DNA of 53,737 nt from an uncultured Atopobium sp. (GTDB taxonomy: Bacteria; Actinomycetota; Coriobacteriia; Coriobacteriales; Atopobiaceae): the NCBI GenBank assembly GCA_916715765.1, contig CAKAPG010000009.1:1-53737 (forward strand). Direction: 5' to 3'. The position numbers and the translations under genes were made by a program. The stretch's first letter is position 1. Every line of letters begins with the position of its first letter. Shown here one piece after another: positions 1-8,359 of this stretch. Under the pieces are notes generated by a model that saw nothing but the letters and a program-made list of their open reading frames with translations, did no database searches and was not told the origin of the DNA.

Positions 1-2
1 AA

Positions 3-51
3 TACCGACCTCCTAATCGTTAGATTTTGGTCTAACTTTTGGGGGTCGGTA
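3..51. repeat. Nested inverted repeat, possible remnant of an IS end
   Basis: The outer arms TACCGACC (3-10) and GGTCGGTA (44-51) are perfectly complementary and enclose a second pair, GTTAGA (19-24) and TCTAAC (31-36). The text TCTAACTTTTGGGGG resembles the terminal sequences of some IS3-family elements, but this is from memory and no transposase is visible in the window. It could equally be a stem-loop downstream of queA or of a gene beyond the left edge. Confidence 0.3.
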
Positions 52-82
52 CATACTGTGGGCACTTTTTCTCTAAAGCTAA

Positions 83-105
83 ACCCTCAAGCTAAACGTG
101 AGGGT
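83..105 (-). terminator. Possible terminator after queA
   Basis: ACCCTCA (83-89) and TGAGGGT (99-105) form a perfect 7-bp stem about 25 bases beyond the queA stop. On the minus strand it is followed by a T-containing but not continuous U tract, so termination is plausible rather than clear. Confidence 0.35.
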
Positions 106-127
106 CATATTGACGTCGCCAAGCTCG

Positions 128-1291
128 CTAAATGATGATCATGGCATCACCAAATGACAAGAAGCGGTACTTCTCGTCAATAGCACTTTGATAGGCGTTC
201 ATAATCTGCTCGCGCGTTGCAAACGCAGAAACCAGCATCATCAAAGTTGAACGTGGAACGTGGAAGTTGGTCACCATGGTGTCTACCACGTGGAACGTAG
301 AGCCTGGCATCAAATAGAGGTTGGTGGTTGCGTTTTCTCGGGCAACCATATCACCTTTATGAGTCACTGCAGCAGAGTCTTCTGCCTCCTCAAAGCGACG
401 GGCAACAACAGGAGGCTCAGCTGCAGGAATCTGATTATCCCAAGCACTTTCAAGCGAACGAACACTGGTAGTACCAATGGCAATAACCTTATGACCAGCG
501 GCTTTGGTAGCCTTTACTGCTTCTACAACTTCTGGAGCTACGTGGTAGCGCTCGGTATGAATGACGTGCTTAGTAGGATCGTCCTCTGTTACCAACCTGA
601 AGGTATCAATACCCACCTCTAGCTCAACAGATGCCCACTGAACACCCTTTGCTTTGATGGTTTCAATGAGCTCAGGAGTAAAGTGAAGACCCGCGGTAGG
701 AGCTGCAGCAGAATGCTCGTCCTGCATAGCGTAGACCGTCTGGTACTTCTCTGGGTCTCCCTCGTACTGTGTAATATACGGAGGCAGTGGAACGTGGCCC
801 GCCTCATGAATAGCCTCGTCAAGAGTGCGATCTCCCTGTGCTTCAAAACGCACCAGGCGACCTCCCCTGTTGTCGTCAACAAAGTCCACAATGGTGCCCG
901 TCAACACAACAGGAGCTGAGTCTGGGGCATGCAAGCCACCTGCACGATATTCAATTACCGCGCCAGGCTTTAGACGCTTACCAGGATTTACCAGACACTC
1001 CCATACACTACCCAAAGCATCAATGTCTTCTCGACGTTTTAAAAGCAGCGTTTCTGAGACGCCTCCCGTATTTTGCTTTTTACCTACAAGGCGAGCTGGC
1101 ATAACGCGCGTCTGATTAACTACAACCAAATCGCCCGGCTCAAGATACTCCACAATATCGGTGAAGTGCTTGTGCTCTATGCGGCCATCTTCTCTATGCA
1201 GCACCAACAGCCTACAAGAGTCCCTTGGCTCAGCAGGAGCTTGTGCAATACGTTCTTCTGGGAGGTTGTAATCAAAATCGTCAGTTCGCAT
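128..1291 (-). CDS. queA: S-adenosylmethionine:tRNA ribosyltransferase-isomerase QueA
   Basis: QueA transfers and isomerises the ribosyl moiety of SAM onto 7-aminomethyl-7-deazaguanine at position 34 of GUN-anticodon tRNAs, giving epoxyqueuosine. The protein is full length (about 387 residues) and starts with the typical MRTDDFDYNLPEERIAQ. Family blocks VVVNQTRVMPARL, PTAGLHFTPEL and the C-terminal TNFHVPRSTLMMLVSAF are all present. A longer reading from 1324 exists, but the ATG at 1289-1291 is preceded by AAAGG at suitable spacing and matches the usual N-terminus, so it was chosen. The start overlaps the 3' end of queH by 11 bases, so the two are probably translationally coupled. QueH makes the next step in the same pathway. 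Confidence 0.95.
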   Translation of the reverse strand: MRTDDFDYNLPEERIAQAPAEPRDSCRLLVLHREDGRIEHKHFTDIVEYLEPGDLVVVNQTRVMPARLVGKKQNTGGVSETLLLKRREDIDALGSVWECLVNPGKRLKPGAVIEYRAGGLHAPDSAPVVLTGTIVDFVDDNRGGRLVRFEAQGDRTLDEAIHEAGHVPLPPYITQYEGDPEKYQTVYAMQDEHSAAAPTAGLHFTPELIETIKAKGVQWASVELEVGIDTFRLVTEDDPTKHVIHTERYHVAPEVVEAVKATKAAGHKVIAIGTTSVRSLESAWDNQIPAAEPPVVARRFEEAEDSAAVTHKGDMVARENATTNLYLMPGSTFHVVDTMVTNFHVPRSTLMMLVSAFATREQIMNAYQSAIDEKYRFLSFGDAMIII

Positions 1292-1913
1292 GACGTGCTG
1301 CCTTTCTTGCGTCACGAGCTTCATGACGCTCTATCTGAGCCTCGGCCGCAGAATATCTGCAACCGCAGTAATTTTGTCGATACATACCAAGCTCACGAGA
1401 CTCTTTTGTAGCCTCAGGATAATACGGACGGAAATCTCTCCACACAGGCGTCAGCCCATGAGCATGTGCGATTGACACCAGCTCATCCTCGCAGGCATCA
1501 AAGAGCTGATAGGGCGAGACAGCCAGTGTAGTAGAAACGTATTCAAACCCGCGCTCAGCCGCCACACGACAACTCTCTGCCAGGCGGATTGCGTAACAAG
1601 CACGACATCGGCGATCTCGCTCAAATCCCTGAGGAGCCACAGTGCGCTCCCACTGCTCTCGCGGATCTGCTGCCACAATTACCTCAACATGAGCTTCTTC
1701 TTGAGCCCACGTCAGTAAGGTTTGGAGGCGCCTGTCATGCTCTTCAATAGGTTGAATATTAGGATTAGTCCAACAGATGGTTGGCTCAAAACCCTCTTCC
1801 CTCAGATGCTTTAAAGGTTCAAGCGAGCACGGACCACAGCATGCATGAAGCAGCAGCGGTGTTCCCGGCTCTACTGAAAGAGTCTCAATTGACTGAAGCA
1901 TGTTTGAAGCCAT
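1281..1913 (-). CDS. queH: Epoxyqueuosine reductase QueH
   Basis: QueH (former DUF208) reduces epoxyqueuosine to queuosine in tRNA and replaces the unrelated cobalamin-dependent QueG. The 210-residue protein carries the family's cysteine motifs: HACCGPCS near residue 23, RRCRACYAIRL near 100 and YCGCRYS near 185, the expected ligands for the iron-sulfur cluster and accessory metal. It lies between the CPBP gene (1-base TAATG overlap) and queA (11-base overlap), so queH and queA form a compact unit for the last two steps of queuosine synthesis. No preQ1 synthesis genes are in view, which fits salvage or a location elsewhere. Confidence 0.93.
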   Translation of the reverse strand: MASNMLQSIETLSVEPGTPLLLHACCGPCSLEPLKHLREEGFEPTICWTNPNIQPIEEHDRRLQTLLTWAQEEAHVEVIVAADPREQWERTVAPQGFERDRRCRACYAIRLAESCRVAAERGFEYVSTTLAVSPYQLFDACEDELVSIAHAHGLTPVWRDFRPYYPEATKESRELGMYRQNYCGCRYSAAEAQIERHEARDARKAARHAN

Positions 1914-2779
1914 TAGTTCTTCTCGCCTTGTGCCTTATAACATTTCCAACCTACTATAGCGCAGGCAGCAAGACAGACAAAAATGGTAACAACGCTTGCT
2001 TCAATACCGTAGGCGCCACCCGAGATAAACTCAGATGCTGCAGGATACGCTGTTAAGAGCGTGGTAGGAAGAAGAACGGTGGTGACTGAAATTCCTAAAA
2101 GCGGGCCGGTTACAAAGTTCCAGATAAAGTGCATAGCAATGGTCATGAGCAGGTTATCAGTAAGCCAAAACACCAAGCCATAGAGAATGCCCATCAAAAA
2201 GACTGAGATTGCTGCGGCAATAGAGATGTTAGGCGTTAGTCCATACGTTGCGGTAAAGAGCACTGCTTGAAGCACAAGCGCTACAGGGAAAGAACTCTTA
2301 GCTGCAACACCAGTCTGTAGATAGCCTCTAAACAAGATTTCTTCTGCAGTAGACTCAATCAGGGTTGCCACAAGTAAGAAGAGAGCAGCAAAAATGTTAT
2401 AGGAAGCATTGAAGTTAAAATCAAAGCCTTCAATGAGCATGATAGAGCCAAAGGTAAACAGCACCATCAAAAAGCCAAAGGTAACTCCGCGCATAAATCC
2501 TGGCCAGGAGCTTACTCGAAGACCTAAAGACCTAAAATCTCGCTTATTGACGCGGGTAATCCATACAAGGATTAAGCCACCTGCCAACATGCTTCCAAGA
2601 AGACCCAACACGGCTGGAAGGATGTCATTGGCTGGGAGCTCTCCCATAACCATCAGCGGAATACGACACACAAACATAAGTAAAAGTGCAAGGTCAGCCA
2701 CAAGGAAGGGCGTCACCACAGACTTTGGTGGATCCTTTAGAACAAACTCAAGGCTTGTCTTTGGCTTTTTTCTTCCCAC
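1913..2779 (-). CDS. CPBP-family intramembrane metalloprotease
   Basis: Polytopic membrane protein of 288 residues with about eight hydrophobic segments. It contains the CPBP (Abi/CAAX protease) signatures: EEILFRGYL (the EExxxR motif), a second conserved block around residues 185-205, and AMHFIWNFV (HxxxN type). Members are Rce1-like glutamate proteases; in bacteria the substrates are usually unknown and include bacteriocin maturation or self-immunity roles. The GTG start at 2779 is preceded by AAGGAG at good spacing. It heads the unit CPBP-queH-queA and is divergent from metG. Its stop overlaps the queH start by one base. The link with queuosine genes is probably only transcriptional. Confidence 0.85.
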   Translation of the reverse strand: MGRKKPKTSLEFVLKDPPKSVVTPFLVADLALLLMFVCRIPLMVMGELPANDILPAVLGLLGSMLAGGLILVWITRVNKRDFRSLGLRVSSWPGFMRGVTFGFLMVLFTFGSIMLIEGFDFNFNASYNIFAALFLLVATLIESTAEEILFRGYLQTGVAAKSSFPVALVLQAVLFTATYGLTPNISIAAAISVFLMGILYGLVFWLTDNLLMTIAMHFIWNFVTGPLLGISVTTVLLPTTLLTAYPAASEFISGGAYGIEASVVTIFVCLAACAIVGWKCYKAQGEKN

Positions 2780-2906
2780 AAACTCTCCTTACATAATTTC
2801 TACTCACTATAGTATCGACTTCTGAATCTATTCGTGTAGTGAATCAAAAAAGATTAGAATAAGAAGATAATTTGCGTAATCTACTAATTCCAACTGCGAG
2901 GTATCC

Positions 2907-4946
2907 ATGGCCGAAAGCTACGACATGAACAACCGCCCTCATTTTCCTAAGCGCGCTGTCATTACCGGTGGTATGCCCTACGGTAATAAAAATCTCCACT
3001 TCGGACATATTGCGGGCGTCTTTGTCCCAGCAGATTTCTTTGCTCGTTTCTTAAGAGATCGTATTGGCCAGAAAAACGTTTTGTTTATCTCGGGAACTGA
3101 TTGCTATGGCTCTCCTATTGCAGAGGGCTATCGCAAAAAGGTTGAAGAAGAGGGCTACGAGGGCACCATCCTTGATTACGTTAATCATAATCACAACCTG
3201 CAGAAAAGCGCTCTTAACGCCTACAATATCTCGCTTGATTTCTACGGCGGTTCCGCACTAGAGCCCGCTGCAAAGATCCACGAAGAGATGGCGGACAGCA
3301 TCATGCACCGCCTCTACGAGCGCGGTAAACTCTCTAAGCTCTCAACTAAACAGTTTTACGATACCGAGGCTCACACATTCCTTAATGGTCGCCAGGTCAA
3401 TGGACGTTGCCCTATTAAGGGCTGCAAGTCAGAGAAGGCTTATGCAGAAGAATGCGACCTGGGTCATCAGTTCAACCCAGAGGAGCTCATTGCCCCTATT
3501 TCGCAGCTCACCGGCACCACGCCAGAGCTTCGTCCTGCACCAAGCTGGTACTTTGACCTGCCACAATACAAAGAGTTTCTAAACAATCTTGTAGAGAAGT
3601 GGAAGAACAACCCACAGATTCGCTCAGTTGTTACCTCTACCGTTCAAGAGACTCTGACCGAGCCTATTATCTACATTCAAAATTCCTACCGCCAAGACTT
3701 TGACGGCGTTGCCTCTTCCCTCCCAGCTCATAATGTCATTGAGCCAGAAGGTAACGCTTCTTCCTTCTCTGTTGTTTTTGAAAACTGGCAAGATAGAGAT
3801 GAAGCTCGCGAGAAACTCAAAGAGGCTGGAATTCGTTTTAGAACAAGCAAGACGCTCCTGCCTTACCGCATGACAGGCAATATTTCTTGGGGCCTTAAGT
3901 CTCCAGACATTGAAGATCTCAAAGACCTGACCATCTGGGTCTGGACTGAGTCTCTCTGGGCTCCTATTACCTTCACCCGTGCTGCTCTTTCTGAAGACGC
4001 CAACAATGGCGGTAGCCGCTACTCTTCTGACGAGTGGCGCGATTGGTGGTGCAGCGATGATGCCGCTGTCTACCAGTTTATTGGCCAGGACAACATCTTC
4101 TTCTACTGCATTGTCCAGAACCCACTGTGGGATGCACTTGATTGGGGTCTTATCACCGATACTCCCGTTGCTAACTACCACATTCTCTTTATGAACAAGA
4201 AGGCTTCCAGCTCTGGTGCTATCAAGCCTCCAATGGCTGAAGAGCTTCTTGAGTTCTACACTCCAGAGCAGCTCCGTGCTCACTGGCTCTCTCTTGGCCT
4301 TGATCAGCGCGCTGTGTCCTTCTCGCCAAAGGCTTTTGACACCTCTGTATCCAGGAAGGGCAAAGACGGCGAGCCAGATCTTCTGGTAAAGGATGATCCT
4401 CGCGTTGTTGATCCAGCGCTCAAGGAGTCAGCATTTCTCACTAACATCTTTAACCGCATGGCTCGTAGCTGCCTGTATGGTGCAGCTAATGCTTGTGGCG
4501 GTCACCTCCCTGTCAGCGACCCTCACCAGGAAGTCATTGATGCTGCTCAAGAGGTTCTGCTTAAGTACGAGCAGCTTGCATACGGCTTTGACGCGCATTC
4601 CGCACTTGCCGCTGTTGACGAGTATGCTCGCGCAGAAAACAAGCGTTGGGGCGAGGCTTCCAAGGCTGCTCAGGGCAGTGACGAGGCTTACGACCAGGCA
4701 CTTGCCGATGCATTCTATGCGCTTAAGACCATCACACTGCTCATGCATCCAGCTGTTCCAGAAGGTTGTGAGCGCATTGCAGATGCCCTCAACTTCCCAC
4801 ATGAGGAGTTCTTCTCTTGGGAGAACGCCTTTATGGGTCCAAAAGAGCTTGCAGCAAAGCTTGGCCAGAGCGCAGAGGAGCACCAGCTTGAAGAGCTCCC
4901 TCCTCGCTTTGACTTCTTCAAAGCACATCCAAGCCAGAAGAATTAA
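2907..4946 (+). CDS. metG: Methionyl-tRNA synthetase
   Basis: Class I aminoacyl-tRNA synthetase that charges methionine onto initiator and elongator tRNA-Met in the cytoplasm. The HIGH region is seen as MPYGNKNLHFGHIAG near residue 24-38, a zinc knuckle as CPIKGCKSEKAYAEEC near residue 165-180, and the KMSKS-equivalent as MNKKASSSGA near residue 430. At 679 residues it has the length expected for catalytic plus anticodon-binding domains; no C-terminal tRNA-binding (CsaA/Trbp111-like) domain is evident. The ATG at 2907 follows GAGG; an in-frame ATG seven codons later is possible. It is divergent from the CPBP gene and followed closely by a hydrolase gene. Confidence 0.94.
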   Translation: MAESYDMNNRPHFPKRAVITGGMPYGNKNLHFGHIAGVFVPADFFARFLRDRIGQKNVLFISGTDCYGSPIAEGYRKKVEEEGYEGTILDYVNHNHNLQKSALNAYNISLDFYGGSALEPAAKIHEEMADSIMHRLYERGKLSKLSTKQFYDTEAHTFLNGRQVNGRCPIKGCKSEKAYAEECDLGHQFNPEELIAPISQLTGTTPELRPAPSWYFDLPQYKEFLNNLVEKWKNNPQIRSVVTSTVQETLTEPIIYIQNSYRQDFDGVASSLPAHNVIEPEGNASSFSVVFENWQDRDEAREKLKEAGIRFRTSKTLLPYRMTGNISWGLKSPDIEDLKDLTIWVWTESLWAPITFTRAALSEDANNGGSRYSSDEWRDWWCSDDAAVYQFIGQDNIFFYCIVQNPLWDALDWGLITDTPVANYHILFMNKKASSSGAIKPPMAEELLEFYTPEQLRAHWLSLGLDQRAVSFSPKAFDTSVSRKGKDGEPDLLVKDDPRVVDPALKESAFLTNIFNRMARSCLYGAANACGGHLPVSDPHQEVIDAAQEVLLKYEQLAYGFDAHSALAAVDEYARAENKRWGEASKAAQGSDEAYDQALADAFYALKTITLLMHPAVPEGCERIADALNFPHEEFFSWENAFMGPKELAAKLGQSAEEHQLEELPPRFDFFKAHPSQKN

Positions 4947-4967
4947 AACACGCAGGTAGGAGCACAC

Positions 4968-5864
4968 GTGGTCGAGTTTCCACCCGTCTATCGTCCAAAA
5001 CCCTATAACAAGCCAACAGCACACCTGAAGAGCCATCTTCAGGTGTTGCTTGATGACGGTGCGGAGATTGCAACGTTTGTCTACACTCCCCACGCCTCTG
5101 CTGGCGAGAAACCCTGTGAAGACCTTGTATCAACTGCGGCTTATTTGACGTCTATTACCGACGGTACTGTTGCTACACCCATTGTTTTTCTCCACGGAAA
5201 TGGAGAAGAGCACGGCATCTTTGGCACCATCATTGACGAAGTATGCAGCCGCGGCTACATCGCAATTGGTATTGATTCAAGAGATCAGGGTTTAAGCACC
5301 CGAGGAACTGCCGCCTTTACCTACGAGCAGATGGCAGAAGATGCGTATGTTGTCCTGAGGCAGCTTGGTATTTCATCTGCTCATATTGTGGGCTTTTCTG
5401 ATGGCGCCATCCTAGGACTTCTTTTAGCGCGCGATTATTCAAATATTGTTGCTTCTCTCGTGTCTATTGGAGCAAATCTTGAGCCTGACACGTTAGGTGA
5501 TATGACCTGGCTCTATGAAAGTATCGAGAGCAATAAACGTTGGGCAGCTCAAGGTTGGGAAGGCGCTGTTCTAGAAGATGGCTATCCCGTTCCCTCGCCT
5601 GCTGAGGCGGCTCGTATTGCAGAGCATTTGGAGCTCATGGTAGATAACCCTCATATTGACCCCGTATCCCTTGAACACATCTCCGTTCCTGTTGTTGTCA
5701 TGGCAGGTGAATACGATGAGATTTATCCAGAGGAAACTCGCCGTATTGCTGAGGCAATTCCTACCGCTCGACTTCTCTTCATTCCAGGATGCCCTCACAA
5801 TGTTCCCAAGATGTCTCCTGGTGCGGTGGTGAGAAGAATTTTTGCAAATTTTGCCTACCTTTAA
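4968..5864 (+). CDS. Alpha/beta-fold hydrolase
   Basis: Cytoplasmic 298-residue protein of the alpha/beta hydrolase fold. The nucleophile elbow is GFSDGAI (Ser near residue 144), the acid is in GEYDEIYPE near residue 245 and the catalytic His in GCPHNVP near residue 271; the oxyanion-hole strand reads FLHGNGEEH. The sequence FSDGA is common in carboxylesterase and epoxide-hydrolase-like enzymes, but the substrate cannot be told. GTG start with GGTAGGAG upstream, 21 bases after metG, so probably cotranscribed. Confidence 0.85.
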   Translation: MVEFPPVYRPKPYNKPTAHLKSHLQVLLDDGAEIATFVYTPHASAGEKPCEDLVSTAAYLTSITDGTVATPIVFLHGNGEEHGIFGTIIDEVCSRGYIAIGIDSRDQGLSTRGTAAFTYEQMAEDAYVVLRQLGISSAHIVGFSDGAILGLLLARDYSNIVASLVSIGANLEPDTLGDMTWLYESIESNKRWAAQGWEGAVLEDGYPVPSPAEAARIAEHLELMVDNPHIDPVSLEHISVPVVVMAGEYDEIYPEETRRIAEAIPTARLLFIPGCPHNVPKMSPGAVVRRIFANFAYL

Positions 5865-5923
5865 AAACAGAGCTGGAACTCTAACCTGATTTACCTGCTT
5901 TTATTTCAAGAAAATAAAACTTC

Positions 5924-5972
5924 GGTACTTAATTGTTAAGTACCTTGCTATCTCAAAAATTTTGAGTAAAAT
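5924..5972 (+). promoter_or_regulatory. Promoter with two palindromes upstream of marR
   Basis: A perfect inverted repeat with arms GGTACTTAA and TTAAGTACC (5924-5944, 3-base centre) abuts a -35-like TTGCTA (5945-5950). Sixteen bases on is a -10-like TAAAAT (5967-5972). The spacer itself is a second perfect palindrome, CTCAAAA-A-TTTTGAG (5952-5966). Symmetric sites overlapping the promoter of a MarR gene are the usual arrangement for autoregulation, so one or both are probable MarR operators. Binding is inferred. Confidence 0.6.
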
Positions 5973-6008
5973 ACCTAATAAGAATTATTTCTGTTACGGG
6001 AGGTACTC

Positions 6009-6473
6009 ATGCATCAAGCACCTACCTCACCTACTCAAGAGATGCACATTATTCGCAATCTTGGCTATCTAGGTCATTATCTTTACATCACGCGCGGATG
6101 TCGTGGCGGTCAACAATTTATTTTGACTGCGCTCTATCGTGATGGAGATATGACACAAAAAGATCTTCTCGCCAAGACAAAGAATACATCTGCATCTCTT
6201 TCAGAAATGGTGAGCAAACTTGAAGCAAAAGGTCTTGTTGAACGTACGCGCGTAGACAAAGATCGCAGACAAACACTTCTTTCTTTGACAAAAGAAGGTC
6301 AAAAACAAGCAAAAGAAGCTCAAGAGACTATTGAGTCATTTGAAGCACAGGCTTTGTCGGTTCTTTCAGATGAAGAAAAAGTTACATTCTGCGCATATCT
6401 AGATCGTTTAGTTGAACATTGGGACACAATTAACAGAGATGAGAAAGGAGAAACGTCATGTCAGAAGAAGTAA
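6009..6473 (+). CDS. MarR-family transcriptional regulator
   Basis: 154-residue winged-helix regulator. The region from residue 35 to 105 shows the MarR pattern: QFILTALYRDGDMTQKDLLAKT, a recognition helix SASLSEMVSKLEAKGLVER, and the wing TRVDKDRRQTLLSLTKEG. A C-terminal helical dimerisation segment follows. GGGAGG precedes the ATG. It overlaps the first exporter gene by 16 bases, so regulator and exporter form one operon, and it probably represses its own operon until a ligand (drug or metabolite) releases it. The ligand cannot be predicted. Confidence 0.9.
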   Translation: MHQAPTSPTQEMHIIRNLGYLGHYLYITRGCRGGQQFILTALYRDGDMTQKDLLAKTKNTSASLSEMVSKLEAKGLVERTRVDKDRRQTLLSLTKEGQKQAKEAQETIESFEAQALSVLSDEEKVTFCAYLDRLVEHWDTINRDEKGETSCQKK

Positions 6474-8359
6474 CTTCAACTGAAGAACTTGAAAGCATGG
6501 TTGAAACATCTGAAGCAGATACTACCTTGGCTCCCTCTACCCTGACAGGTATTGTAGATGTCAGTAATCTTTCCATTAAAGAGATTGCTTTAGTGCTTTC
6601 AAAGAGTATCGGTGAATTCAAAAGAGACACTATCCTCACTCCTCTCTTTGTGTTAATTGAGACCATCTTAGAAATCCTCATTCCTTTTAGAACAGCCAAT
6701 CTTGTTGATACGCTTCGTACGGGGGCAGAACTAAACGCTGTCATTCAGTCTGGCGCTGTTCTTGCTGCTATGGCAATGCTGTCGCTGCTGTTTGGAACAC
6801 TATCCGGTATTTCTGTTGCCAAAGCATCCACTGGCTTTGCACGCAATCTTCGTCGTGATATGTTCCGTAATATCCAAAATTTCTCGTTTACCACTATTGA
6901 TGCGTTCTCTTCGTCTTCGTTAGTAACACGCCTTACTACGGATATTTCTAACGTACAAATGGCATTTATGATGCTCATCCGCCTGGCCGTTCGTGCTCCA
7001 TTTATGTTTATTGCAGCGTTTATTGCTGGCTTTATCATGGGCGGCTGGCTTGCCATTATTTTTGTTGCCGTCATGCCTCTTCTAGGAATTGGCCTCTACT
7101 TCATTATTTCTAGAGTCATTCCTATTTTTAAAAAGGTATTTAAGAGATACGACGCACTCAATGAATCCGCTGAAGAAAACTTGGCTGGTATCCGTGTTGT
7201 TAAGTCATTTGTAAATGAAAACTTTGAGCGTCAGAAATTCGATAAGGCTTCAGAAGAGCTGCGCGAAGATTTTACAGCAGCCGAGAGGCTCATGGCTCTG
7301 AACTCTCCATTTATGAACTTCACTATTTACGTGCTGTTTGTCTTCATTCTGTACTTTGGCTCGTACCTGATTGTCTCTTCTCAGGGAACTGCATTTGGCG
7401 TTGGACAGCTTTCTTCGCTTATTACGTATGGCTTTATGATGCTTATGGCGCTCATGATGCTTTCCTTTGTCTTTGCCATGATCATCATTGCGGAAGAAGG
7501 TGCTCGCCGCATCTGTGAGGTACTCCTTGCAACTTCCACTATTAACAACCCAGAAAATCCTTTGACTGAGGTTACAGACGGATCCATTGATTTTGAGAAC
7601 GTTGGATTCTCCTATTCCGGTCCAGAGGGTCGAGAAGCCCTGTCTGATGTAGATCTTCACATCAACTCTGGTGAGGTCATCGGTATCATCGGTGGTACTG
7701 GTTCTGCAAAGTCCACACTGGTGCAGCTTATTCCTCGCCTATACGATGTAACCGCTGGTAGCGTTTCTGTTGGCGGACACAATGTCAAAGACTATGACAT
7801 CGACACTCTTCGTGGTGCTGTTGCCATGGTTCTTCAGAAAAACGTTCTCTTTAGCGGCACCATCAAAGAGAACCTCCTGTGGGGTAACCCTGACACCACC
7901 GATGAAGAGATTCTTGAGGCAGCTCGTCTTGCTCAGGCTGATAGCTTTGTTCAAACCTTCCCTGATAAATATGAGACTCATATCGAGCAGGGTGGCAACA
8001 ACGTTTCTGGTGGCCAGAAGCAGAGACTCTGTATTGCGCGCGCACTGCTTAGGCGTCCAAAAGTACTTATTCTTGATGACTCTACCAGTGCTGTTGATAC
8101 AAAGACAGATTCTTTAATTCGCTCTGGTCTTAAAGATTTCTTGCCTGACACCACCAAGATCATCATTGCTCAGCGTACTTCCAGTATCGAAGAATCTGAC
8201 AAGATTATTGTTCTGGATAACGGTCGCGTTAACGCAATTGGTACGCACGAAGAACTCCTGAAAGATAACCCAATCTACCGCGAAGTGTACTTCTCACAGA
8301 ACAAGCAAAGTGTTGATGAAAATCAGTCTCAGGAAGGTGAGGTGACTTCTCATGAGTAG
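6458..8359 (+). CDS. ABC exporter half-transporter with degenerate nucleotide site
   Basis: 633-residue type IV ABC half-transporter: an N-terminal membrane domain with six helices (about residues 60-360) and a C-terminal ATPase. Its ATPase carries non-canonical residues. Walker A reads GGTGSAKST, the residue after Walker B is Asp rather than the catalytic Glu (LILDDSTSAVD), and the switch His is replaced by Gln (IIIAQRTSS). The signature NVSGGQKQR is normal. This is the pattern of the degenerate-site subunit of heterodimeric exporters such as TM287/288 and LmrCD. Its partner is the next gene, which it overlaps by 8 bases. Likely drug or lipid/peptide export under MarR control. Confidence 0.92.
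   Translation: MSEEVTSTEELESMVETSEADTTLAPSTLTGIVDVSNLSIKEIALVLSKSIGEFKRDTILTPLFVLIETILEILIPFRTANLVDTLRTGAELNAVIQSGAVLAAMAMLSLLFGTLSGISVAKASTGFARNLRRDMFRNIQNFSFTTIDAFSSSSLVTRLTTDISNVQMAFMMLIRLAVRAPFMFIAAFIAGFIMGGWLAIIFVAVMPLLGIGLYFIISRVIPIFKKVFKRYDALNESAEENLAGIRVVKSFVNENFERQKFDKASEELREDFTAAERLMALNSPFMNFTIYVLFVFILYFGSYLIVSSQGTAFGVGQLSSLITYGFMMLMALMMLSFVFAMIIIAEEGARRICEVLLATSTINNPENPLTEVTDGSIDFENVGFSYSGPEGREALSDVDLHINSGEVIGIIGGTGSAKSTLVQLIPRLYDVTAGSVSVGGHNVKDYDIDTLRGAVAMVLQKNVLFSGTIKENLLWGNPDTTDEEILEAARLAQADSFVQTFPDKYETHIEQGGNNVSGGQKQRLCIARALLRRPKVLILDDSTSAVDTKTDSLIRSGLKDFLPDTTKIIIAQRTSSIEESDKIIVLDNGRVNAIGTHEELLKDNPIYREVYFSQNKQSVDENQSQEGEVTSHE

Noticed and set aside
1..127. Complete insertion sequence at the left edge
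   Set aside because: Only a nested inverted repeat resembling an IS end is visible; no transposase is present.
3624..4283. Antisense 219-residue frame within metG
   Set aside because: It is a shadow of a strongly conserved gene and has no family features.
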